Assembly: GCA_045599325.1 (NCBI GenBank)
Contig: JAZRVT010000021.1
Location: forward strand, 5,226 to 69,225
From: Cacconaster sp045599325
GTDB lineage: Bacteria; Bacteroidota; Bacteroidia; Bacteroidales; UBA932
Length of the DNA stretch: 64,000 nt
Direction: 5' to 3'
The translations under genes were made by a program, and so were the position numbers. Under the pieces are notes generated by a model. The model was not told the origin of the DNA and made no database searches. It was given only the letters and a program-made list of their open reading frames with translations. This document shows positions 7,797 through 14,876 of the stretch, piece by piece. The stretch's first letter is position 1. Each line of letters begins with the position of its first letter.

Positions 7797-9758
7797 ATGA
7801 AAAACATATTTAAATCCTTTATTGTTCTGCTTGCAGCCGCTCTGTGCACCTTCTCCTGCATCCCGGCGGAGAGCTATCTCTACCAGCCGGACAATGAGTG
7901 CGTCACATTTGAAAAGAGTGCTGTAAGCTTCTCTTTCACGGATGAGGCTGTCCCAATTGACATCAGACTTGTCAGAGGTGTCAATGACCAGCCTCTCACA
8001 GTGAACCTCAGCCTTTCACAGGACGAGGCCAATGTATTCAGCCTCTCCTCAAGCACTGTCTCCTTCGCTGCAGGTGAAAGCTATGCCAGCGTCCAGGTGA
8101 CCTATGACTTCGAGGCGGTGCCGGCTGGAAAGCACAATTTCACCGTCTCCTTCGACGAGAGGATGAAATCCCCGGCAGGCAGCAATTCCATCAGCGGTTC
8201 AGCCACCAAGGCCGGAAAGAAGCCTGTCGGTGAATATATGGACTATGCTACTCTTGAGTTCTGGTGCTCGAGGATGAACAGCCATCTGGCCCTTGATGCT
8301 GAGAAGCATTCGCTCCTCCAGGTTTCAACTTCAGACAAGAACAACTACAGAATCAAGAACATCATCAACTCGGGCATTGACCTCGACATCAATGTCGACC
8401 CTGAGAACGGCTGGACCATCATCGGACCTGAACCTACCGAGTGCCCTTACGACGGTGAGAAGTACATCAAGATCCCAAGCACGGTGATGTACGAGGGCGA
8501 GCCTGTCACCTTCTGGATCGATCCTACTCCTAAGTATCTCTATGTCTATGATATGGGCACCGAGCACGGCGAGGAGTACACAATGTCCATCGGTGACGAC
8601 TGGTACACTGAGCTCAAGTCTTATGTCTGGATGACAACCGAGAGCAGGGGAGTCCTTACCTGGCCGGAAGACAATGACGGTGAGGACGACGGCTGGTGGC
8701 CGCTCTACTACGACGTCATTGACCTCAACCCTATGGAGGACGCCAAGTATATGGACTATGCTACCGTCGAGTTCTGGCACAAGCCTCTCAACGGCGCCCT
8801 GACCCTTGAAGCCGAGCGCCACTCAGTCCTTCAGGTATCTACTGAGAACAAGAACGACTACCGTATCAGGAACATCATCAACTCCGGCATCGACCTCAAG
8901 ATCAACGTCGACCCTGAGAACGGCTGGACGATTACCGGACCTGCCGCTGAAGAGTGCCCTTACGATGGTGAGTACTACATCAGGATCCCGAGCACAGTGA
9001 TGTACGAGGGAGAGCCTGTCACCTTCTGGATCGACCCTTCACCACGATACCTGTATGTCTATGATATGGGTACCGAACACGGAGAGGAGTACACTATGTC
9101 TATGGGAGATGACTGGTATACTGAACTCAAGTGCTATGTATGGTGTTCGACCGAAAGCAGGGGCGTGCTTACCTGGCCTGAGCTGAACGACGGTTCTGAC
9201 GACGGCTGGTGGTCGCTGTATTACGATGTCGTCGACTTCAACCCTCAGGAGAATGCCAAGTATATGGACTATGCTACTGTGGAGTTCTGGCACAAGCCTC
9301 TCAACAGCGCACTCACACGCGATTCCGAGCTCCATTCTGTCCTTCAGGTATCTACTGAGAACAAGAACGACTACCGTATCAGGAACATCATCAACTCCGG
9401 CATCGACCTCAAGATCAATGTGGATCCTGAGAACGGCTTCACGATCACCGGTCCGGCTGCCGTCGAGTGCCCGTATGACGGAGAGTATTATATCAAGATT
9501 CCAAGCACAGTGATGTACGAGGGCGAGCAGGTTACATTCTGGATCGACCCTACGCCAAGATACCTGTATGTCTATGATATGGGTACCGATTACGGCGAGG
9601 AGTACACAATGTCAATGGGAGATGACTGGTACACTGAACTCAAGTGCTATGTCTGGTGCTCCACTGAGAGCAAGGGCGTGCTCACCTGGCCTGAACTGAA
9701 CGACGGTTCAGACGACGGCTGGTGGTCGCTTTATTACGATGTTGTGAAAATTCTCTAA
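7797..9758 (+). CDS. Surface lipoprotein with three 171-residue tandem repeats (SusE/F position)
   Basis: I do not recognise the repeat family. The protein (653 residues) has a lipoprotein signal (CTFSC, Cys21), then a domain (about 30-140) resembling the beta-sandwich DUF4843/Calx-beta-like modules often found in Bacteroidetes surface proteins ('VTFEKSAVSFSF...VNLSLSQDEANVFSLSSSTVSFAAGE'). Three tandem copies follow: 147-317, 318-488 and 489-650, each opening with YMDYAT[VL]EFW. Conserved blocks include INSGIDLKINVDPENG, IPSTVMYEGEPVTFWIDP, YLYVYDMGT and DDGWW.LYYDV. The aromatic, acidic character suits carbohydrate or protein binding at the cell surface. Being third after SusC and SusD, it probably plays the SusE/SusF role of an extra glycan-binding protein; this is inferred from position only. 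A strong terminator follows. Confidence 0.8.
   Translation: MKNIFKSFIVLLAAALCTFSCIPAESYLYQPDNECVTFEKSAVSFSFTDEAVPIDIRLVRGVNDQPLTVNLSLSQDEANVFSLSSSTVSFAAGESYASVQVTYDFEAVPAGKHNFTVSFDERMKSPAGSNSISGSATKAGKKPVGEYMDYATLEFWCSRMNSHLALDAEKHSLLQVSTSDKNNYRIKNIINSGIDLDINVDPENGWTIIGPEPTECPYDGEKYIKIPSTVMYEGEPVTFWIDPTPKYLYVYDMGTEHGEEYTMSIGDDWYTELKSYVWMTTESRGVLTWPEDNDGEDDGWWPLYYDVIDLNPMEDAKYMDYATVEFWHKPLNGALTLEAERHSVLQVSTENKNDYRIRNIINSGIDLKINVDPENGWTITGPAAEECPYDGEYYIRIPSTVMYEGEPVTFWIDPSPRYLYVYDMGTEHGEEYTMSMGDDWYTELKCYVWCSTESRGVLTWPELNDGSDDGWWSLYYDVVDFNPQENAKYMDYATVEFWHKPLNSALTRDSELHSVLQVSTENKNDYRIRNIINSGIDLKINVDPENGFTITGPAAVECPYDGEYYIKIPSTVMYEGEQVTFWIDPTPRYLYVYDMGTDYGEEYTMSMGDDWYTELKCYVWCSTESKGVLTWPELNDGSDDGWWSLYYDVVKIL
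8235..9746 (+). repeat. Three tandem 513-bp in-frame repeat units
   Basis: Units start at 8235, 8748 and 9261 with an exact period of 513 bases (171 codons). Units 2 and 3 are closest to each other (blocks of identical DNA such as the stretch encoding NKNDYRIRNIINSGIDLKIN), and unit 1 is more diverged, which points to a recent duplication of unit 2 or 3. The last unit is cut a few codons short by the stop. Confidence 0.9.
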
Positions 9759-9768
9759 ATCCGCGCTG

Positions 9769-9810
9769 CCTGCGCCTCCGGGACCAACCCCACGGAGGCG
9801 CAGGTTTCTT
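9769..9810 (+). terminator. Strong intrinsic terminator of the susCD operon
   Basis: CCTGCGCCTCCG (9769-9780) pairs perfectly over 12 bases with CGGAGGCGCAGG (9793-9804), with a 12-base loop and a TTTCTTT tail. It sits only 10 bases after the repeat lipoprotein stop and just before the next ATG at 9818, so the next gene must rely on read-through or on a promoter I cannot see. Confidence 0.85.
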
Positions 9811-9817
9811 TATATGT

Positions 9818-10777
9818 ATGAAAACCCTCAGGACACTCCACACGCTTCTGTTCGCAGCATTGCTGCTGTTCTCCTGCGAAAACCCTGACGACGGACCCAG
9901 ATTCCTGACGCCAGAGGAGATTGCGGAAATCAATGCTCAGAAGAAAGCACAGCAGAAAGAGATTGATATGACAAGATATGTCGAGTACAGGAGCGGTGAC
10001 TGTCCTATTATTCTTTGTGTTCCTCACGGAGGGACACTCCTTGACACAGATCTGAAGCAGCGTACAAGCGCCAACTGTCCTGACCCTGATTTTGCCACGG
10101 ACCTCGACTATAACACCAGGGAGCTTGCCGATGGAATTGATGCGGCCATTTTCGAAAGGATGGGGAAGCACCCCTATATGATAATAGCTGTTATCAAGCG
10201 CAATCACGTTGACTTCAACAGGGAAAAGAGGTATGCAATCCCGGAGGATGATGAAGCGCTTGACAAGATATATGAATACTACCATTCGCACGTGGAGCAG
10301 GCCTGCAGCGAGGTTTCAGGCAAATTCGGCCACGGACTTCTGCTTGACATCCACGGCCAGAGCCATTCAGAGCAGATCGATCTGGGCTATCTGCTGTCAG
10401 TTTCCACCCTCAACAAGACTGATGCAGCCCTCAATTCAGGCAGTTATGCCGCCTCGTCGAGCATAAGTCACCTCAGCAGGACGAACAAGGCAGGGATGGA
10501 CTTCGCCCAACTGCTCCGCGGTCCCGGCTCTTTCGGAGGTATTCTCTATGCAAACGGTCTGGAGTGCGTCCCACGTCCCGGGAACACTACCCCGGGCAAT
10601 ACCCCGTACTTCAATGGGGGATTCACCACAAAAAAGTATGGTTCATACAGTGGCGGCGTAATAGACGCCATTCAGGTAGAATTCAGATATTCCTACAGGG
10701 ACACGCCGGCGCAGCGCGCAAAAGCGGCGAACGCTGTGGCAAAGACATTGGATGAGTTTACGTCTGCTGTCTGGTGA
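9818..10777 (+). CDS. N-formylglutamate amidohydrolase-like lipoprotein
   Basis: A 319-residue member of the N-formylglutamate amidohydrolase (FGase, PF05013-like) family, zinc enzymes that hydrolyse N-acyl amino acids. The frame runs back to 9722 through the terminator, but ATG 9818 gives a clean lipoprotein signal (LLLFSC, Cys20), so this copy is exported. That is unusual for FGase, which normally acts on histidine breakdown products in the cytoplasm. Visible family motifs are CVPHGG (His70), DYNTRELADGI, RNHVDFNR, LDIHGQ (His179) and IQVEFRYS. The cellular role is therefore more likely removal of an N-acyl group from a peptide or sugar-peptide at the cell surface; the substrate is unknown. 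The gene is convergent with the DeoR regulator, with a gap of two bases. Confidence 0.8.
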   Translation: MKTLRTLHTLLFAALLLFSCENPDDGPRFLTPEEIAEINAQKKAQQKEIDMTRYVEYRSGDCPIILCVPHGGTLLDTDLKQRTSANCPDPDFATDLDYNTRELADGIDAAIFERMGKHPYMIIAVIKRNHVDFNREKRYAIPEDDEALDKIYEYYHSHVEQACSEVSGKFGHGLLLDIHGQSHSEQIDLGYLLSVSTLNKTDAALNSGSYAASSSISHLSRTNKAGMDFAQLLRGPGSFGGILYANGLECVPRPGNTTPGNTPYFNGGFTTKKYGSYSGGVIDAIQVEFRYSYRDTPAQRAKAANAVAKTLDEFTSAVW

Positions 10778-10779
10778 CC

Positions 10780-11544
10780 TCAGACAATTATCAGCTCCAC
10801 TCCCAGGTCAGTTATTGCTTTTCTTGCACTCTCAGGGAGACCGTCATCGGTGATCAAGGTGTGGATTGAATCCATACCGCAGATCCTGACGAACCCTTTG
10901 CGACCGAATTTTGTGGAATCTGTCAGGACGATGGTGCGTTCCGAGGAACGGATTATCTGCTGGCACAGTTCGGCCTCTCCAACAGCTGCGCAGGTGATTC
11001 CATAGGAAGGGTCGAACCCGTCAACTCCGATGAATGATTTCGAGCAATAGACATTCTTGATGGAATTGACGGCCTCAATTCCAAGAACGGACAGGGTGTT
11101 GCTGTAGAGCAGGCCGCCGGTCTGCATTACGGTGACTCCCGGCATCTCTCCCAATATTGATGAGATATTGACGGATGTGCTGACTACATTGAGACGCCCT
11201 TTAGGAGAGAGATGCTCCGCGAAGATGGCGAGAGTGGAACCGGAGGCGATGATGATTGAGTCGTTCTCCGCGATGAGCCGGTTGGCTGCAGCCCCGATCC
11301 TGCTTTTCACTTCATAATTTATCAGCTTCTTGGTCGTCAGGCTGATATCCATTATCTGCTTAGTGGTCGGAAGCGCTCCGCCATAGGCGCGGTACAGCAG
11401 CCCCTTGCTTTCAAGGGCGTTTAGGTCCTTGCGTATGGTGGTGGGGGTGACGCCGAGTTTCTCAGCAAGTTCAGAAACTTTGATGAGGTCGTTCCTGGCC
11501 ATCGAGTCCAGGATGTATTTGTGCCGTTCTGCCAGATGTGCCAT
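10780..11544 (-). CDS. DeoR/GlpR-family transcriptional regulator
   Basis: A 254-residue sugar-phosphate-responsive repressor. The N-terminal winged HTH is clear: 'RHKYILDSMARNDLIKVSELAEKLGVTPTTIRKDLNALESKGLLYRAYGGAL' (residues 7-58) is the DeoR signature. The C-terminal half is the DeoRC sensor domain (isomerase-like fold), which binds phosphorylated sugars ('ENDSIIIASGSTLAIFAEHL', 'FIGVDGFDPSYGITC'). It is divergent from the amino-sugar operon, and its own promoter carries a TTTCG operator, so autoregulation and control of that operon are likely. A matching operator at susC suggests it also controls glycan uptake. The effector is probably a phosphorylated amino sugar (GlcNAc-6-P or MurNAc-6-P); this is inference. 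AgaR/NagR-type function is the best guess. Confidence 0.92.
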   Translation of the reverse strand: MAHLAERHKYILDSMARNDLIKVSELAEKLGVTPTTIRKDLNALESKGLLYRAYGGALPTTKQIMDISLTTKKLINYEVKSRIGAAANRLIAENDSIIIASGSTLAIFAEHLSPKGRLNVVSTSVNISSILGEMPGVTVMQTGGLLYSNTLSVLGIEAVNSIKNVYCSKSFIGVDGFDPSYGITCAAVGEAELCQQIIRSSERTIVLTDSTKFGRKGFVRICGMDSIHTLITDDGLPESARKAITDLGVELIIV

Positions 11545-11564
11545 ATAGTATGATGTTCTTTAGT

Positions 11565-11596
11565 CAAAGTTACTATTATTAATTGGTTTCCCCAAA
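11565..11596 (-). promoter_or_regulatory. Promoter of the DeoR regulator gene
   Basis: Read on the minus strand: TTTG (11596-11593), 20-base spacer, TAACTTTG (11572-11565), an exact Bacteroidetes -33/-7 pair, 20 bases before the ATG at 11544. The -33 element overlaps the candidate operator. Confidence 0.7.
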
Positions 11597-11622
11597 ACGA
11601 AATCTACAATATTTCGTTTTCG
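11594..11622 (+). promoter_or_regulatory. Candidate DeoR operator between regulator and amino-sugar operon
   Basis: AAAACGAAAT (11594-11603) and ATTTCGTTTT (11611-11620) form a perfect 10-base inverted repeat with a 7-base spacer. The right arm runs into TTTCGTTTTCGA, the same core as at susC. The site overlaps the regulator's own -33, and it ends 45 bases before the -33 of the divergent operon. Confidence 0.55.
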
Positions 11623-11666
11623 ATAAGAAACAAAACTTTTTCGGGCGATGATTATTAAAATTCAGG

Positions 11667-11697
11667 TTGTGAAATCGCAACGGATTTTGTAAATTTG
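11667..11697 (+). promoter_or_regulatory. Promoter of the amino-sugar operon
   Basis: TTG (11667-11669), 20-base spacer, TAAATTTG (11690-11697); the ATG of the first gene is at 11719. Confidence 0.65.
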
Positions 11698-11718
11698 CTT
11701 ATTAACACTTGACAGCCT

Positions 11719-13065
11719 ATGAAGAGACTTTTCTTTCTTTCCTTGTGTCTGCTGATGATTGTGTCCTGCAGCAACGGCTCCGGCCAGCTCAGATGCAATT
11801 ACAGCTCCACGGATATCTCCACTACTGAAGACGAACAGGTGATTCTGGCCGGATTCGCCGCCAGAAAAGAACTCTCCACGGGCATCCATCTCCCTCTGCG
11901 GAGTCATTGTCTGGTCATTACGGACGGCAATGAGAAGGTCTGCATAATCTCCAATGACCTGATGGAGATATCAATGGAACTGGCGGATGAGATGCGTGAC
12001 AGCATCAGCGCACGCAGCGGTCTTGCCAGAGAGAAGATTCTGATGCACTGCATCCATACGCACAGCGCCCCGCGGATGGGAGGTGCTTCAACAAAGCCGG
12101 GCAGTTCAAACTATACGTACAAGAACCGCACAGTGGCTTCCATCGTTGATAATGCAGTCCGTACAATCTGCGAAGAGGAGGCATTCAAGCCTTTTACTCT
12201 TGAAACTGCTGAATGTCAGACCGGAATAAATACTAACAGGTGCGAGGCGGACGGTCCGCGTGACGGGACAGTATATGCTTTCAGGATGAAGGACGCCGAC
12301 GGCAGGCCTGTGTGCGCGGCCATCAATATTGCCTGCCATCCAGTCTGCATGGGATACAAGAGCCTGCTGCTCTCTTCTGACTATTCCGGAGTCGCCAGAA
12401 AAGCGATAGAGGAGGAGTGGGGCTGCGAAGTCTTCCAGTTGACCGGTGCTGCCGGGAATATGGACCCGAAGGGCGGCTGTCAGATGGTCAACCATGCCGA
12501 GGAGATCGGCGCCGAGCTGGCCGCTGACCTTAAGGGGATGGAGTTCGAGCCGGTGAAGGGCAAGGAAATCCTCAAGTTCGCCACCGGTCAGGCCGAACTT
12601 CCATATATGATTGATGAAGTGACTCCCGAGGCTGTCAAGTCACACGCGGATTCACTTGTCCTGGCATCCACCGACTTCCCTCGTTTTGCAGATGACGTGA
12701 GAAGGTGGGAGGCCGATATACTTGAACGCTTTGAGGAGGGGGGCGTTGAAAACACTCTCCACTTCAGCATGGCGGCACTCAACATTGACGGAATTACTTT
12801 TTTCTTTTCACAAGGGGAACCATTCTGTGAGTTCCAGATGAAGGCGAGGGAGACCAGTCGGAGCAATATGATATTCTTCGCCGGATACACAAACGGGCAG
12901 AACGCGTACCTGCCTTCAGTCCACGCATTCGAATATCGCAACGGGTATGAATATGAACTGGAACAGATGCACGTCTATATAGGTTCCCCTTATCCTCTCT
13001 CAAGCCGGATGCCGGCAATCTTCCAGGAGGCGGTTGATAATACGATAAAGGAGGTTATCCAATGA
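11719..13065 (+). CDS. Neutral/alkaline ceramidase-fold lipoprotein
   Basis: A 448-residue lipoprotein (signal ending MIVSC, Cys17) of the neutral/alkaline non-lysosomal ceramidase N-terminal family. The zinc and catalytic positions known from Pseudomonas ceramidase have counterparts: the H-x-H pair in CIHTHSAP, the histidine in NIACHPV, the glutamate in QGEPFCEF and the tyrosine in NAYLPS...YRNGYE. SSDYSGVARKAI and GAAGNMDP are further family marks. It lacks the C-terminal domain of true ceramidases, and in Bacteroidetes such proteins are common in polysaccharide loci, so an amidase acting on an N-acylated sugar or peptide is as plausible as ceramide hydrolysis. It is first in a seven-gene operon and overlaps the next gene by ATGA. 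Confidence 0.82.
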   Translation: MKRLFFLSLCLLMIVSCSNGSGQLRCNYSSTDISTTEDEQVILAGFAARKELSTGIHLPLRSHCLVITDGNEKVCIISNDLMEISMELADEMRDSISARSGLAREKILMHCIHTHSAPRMGGASTKPGSSNYTYKNRTVASIVDNAVRTICEEEAFKPFTLETAECQTGINTNRCEADGPRDGTVYAFRMKDADGRPVCAAINIACHPVCMGYKSLLLSSDYSGVARKAIEEEWGCEVFQLTGAAGNMDPKGGCQMVNHAEEIGAELAADLKGMEFEPVKGKEILKFATGQAELPYMIDEVTPEAVKSHADSLVLASTDFPRFADDVRRWEADILERFEEGGVENTLHFSMAALNIDGITFFFSQGEPFCEFQMKARETSRSNMIFFAGYTNGQNAYLPSVHAFEYRNGYEYELEQMHVYIGSPYPLSSRMPAIFQEAVDNTIKEVIQ

Positions 13066-14876
13066 AATTCTTACTCACCGTCCTGTTGACTGTCTCAGTT
13101 ATTCCGCTGCCGAATTCAGTGGTCGAACGTAACGGCTCGTTCCAGCTGGACGAGAAGACTGCCGTTGTCTCAACTTGCGCTGAATTCGAGCAGACTGCGG
13201 ATGATTTCTGCGAAGATATATCGCTTCCGACAGGATATGACCTGCCAAGGAGCAGGCATCTTTTCGGCAAGGCTGTACTGCTTAAGATGGACAGGAGCAT
13301 TGTCCCGGAGGGCTACACGCTTGATGTCCGTAGCAGGAAAGTGGTCATCAAGGCATCTGACGCGGCCGGCGCTTTTTATGGCCTGCAGACTCTCAGGCAG
13401 CTGATGCCGGCTGAGATTTACGGAAAAGTGAAATCAGAGACTCCTTGGAAAGCGCAGTGCTGCACCATAAAGGATGCTCCCGGTGTAGGCTACAGGGGTA
13501 TGCTCCTTGACTGCTGCAGGTATTTCTATCCTAAGGAGGCGGTGCTCAAGTTCATCGATATGATGGCGATGCACAAGATGAACAACCTGCAGTGGCACCT
13601 CACTGAGGACCAGGGCTGGCGCATTGAGATAAAGAAATATCCTCTCCTCACTGAAGTCGGCGCATGGAGGGACGAATCCCCTGCCAGGGGCGCTGATGTC
13701 ATGACTCTGGGCGAGAAGAGATCCGGTGACGGAGTGCGTCACGGCGGCTTCTACACCCAGGATGATATCCGGGAGATTGTCGAATATGCCAGCCGCAGGC
13801 ATGTTAACATTGTACCTGAAATTGAACTTCCCGGTCATTCAAGTGCCGCTATTGCCGCTTACCCCTGGCTCTCCTGCAACCCTTGCGAACCTAAGAAGGT
13901 GAGCACCCGGTGGGGCGTGATGGAAGATGTCTATTGCCCGACTCCGGAGACCTTCAAGTTCCTTGAGGATGTCTTCGATGAGATTGTCGAACTGTTCCCG
14001 TCTCCATATTACCACATCGGTGGTGATGAGTGTCCTAAAACTGCCTGGAGAAACAGCGAATATTGCAGGAATCTGGCAGAGGAGCTCGGACTGGAGAGCG
14101 TCGATGATCTTCAGTACTATTTCGTGAAGCACTTTGACCAGTATCTGAGGGACAAGGGCAAGACTGTCATCGGATGGGATGAGATCCTTGACGGAAGCGC
14201 TGTGCCGACCACTGTGGTGATGTCCTACCGGGGTTTCATACCCGGTATGAAGGCTATGAAGAAGGATATGAAGGTCATCTTCTGCGCCAACAGGTGGTTC
14301 TATTATGACTACCATCAGAATGAGATTGAGGATATTCCACGCAATCAGCATCTTTTCATCACACTCAGGAAGGCATACAGCACAAATCCGAGGGCGTTGA
14401 TGGGTGATTCGCTTATGAATGCAAAAGGACACCTGATTATGGGCTACCAGGCCTGTGTCTGGGGGGAGATGATACCGGATGCATCCAGGCTGGAGCACCA
14501 GACCTTCCCGCGCGAAGCGGCTGTTGCTGAACTGTGCTGGTCCGACGAGAGCGTCCGCGACTGGGAGGATTTCAAGTTCAGGATGGTCAAGGAACTGGCG
14601 CGCCTTGACGCCCGGGGGGTGAACTACAGCAAGGCTTTCTATAACGTGATTGTCAATATGGACCTTGAATCGGATTATCCGCGCGAAGTGGAGCTTGAAC
14701 TTGACTACCCGTACGCAACAATACATTATACTGCTGACGGCACCGATCCTGACGCGGGCTCTCCTGTACCGGCAAAGACAATCACAGTAAATCGCGGTGA
14801 TACCATCAAGGCTCAGGGTTTCACCGAGGATGGCGAGCCTGTTGGTGTGATGATGGTAAGAACCTTCGGAATATGA
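13062..14876 (+). CDS. Beta-N-acetylhexosaminidase, GH20 (first)
   Basis: An exo-beta-N-acetylhexosaminidase that removes terminal GlcNAc or GalNAc by substrate-assisted catalysis. Order: short signal peptide (MKFLLTVLLTVSV), GH20b-type N-terminal domain to about residue 140, GH20 TIM barrel from 'YRGMLLDCCRYFYP' with 'WHLTEDQGWRIEIKKYPLL', then HIGGDECPKTAW carrying the catalytic pair Asp322-Glu323, and a C-terminal chitobiase-like beta domain (about 540-604, 'ATIHYTADGTDPDAG'). There is no lipobox, so it is probably periplasmic. The length of 604 is typical. It overlaps its neighbours by ATGA on both sides, so translation is coupled. It is paralogous to the next gene. Confidence 0.93.
   Translation: MKFLLTVLLTVSVIPLPNSVVERNGSFQLDEKTAVVSTCAEFEQTADDFCEDISLPTGYDLPRSRHLFGKAVLLKMDRSIVPEGYTLDVRSRKVVIKASDAAGAFYGLQTLRQLMPAEIYGKVKSETPWKAQCCTIKDAPGVGYRGMLLDCCRYFYPKEAVLKFIDMMAMHKMNNLQWHLTEDQGWRIEIKKYPLLTEVGAWRDESPARGADVMTLGEKRSGDGVRHGGFYTQDDIREIVEYASRRHVNIVPEIELPGHSSAAIAAYPWLSCNPCEPKKVSTRWGVMEDVYCPTPETFKFLEDVFDEIVELFPSPYYHIGGDECPKTAWRNSEYCRNLAEELGLESVDDLQYYFVKHFDQYLRDKGKTVIGWDEILDGSAVPTTVVMSYRGFIPGMKAMKKDMKVIFCANRWFYYDYHQNEIEDIPRNQHLFITLRKAYSTNPRALMGDSLMNAKGHLIMGYQACVWGEMIPDASRLEHQTFPREAAVAELCWSDESVRDWEDFKFRMVKELARLDARGVNYSKAFYNVIVNMDLESDYPREVELELDYPYATIHYTADGTDPDAGSPVPAKTITVNRGDTIKAQGFTEDGEPVGVMMVRTFGI

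Noticed and set aside
8235..9746. CRISPR array or non-coding repeats
   Set aside because: The 513-base units stay in one reading frame with protein-level conservation; there are no short spacers.
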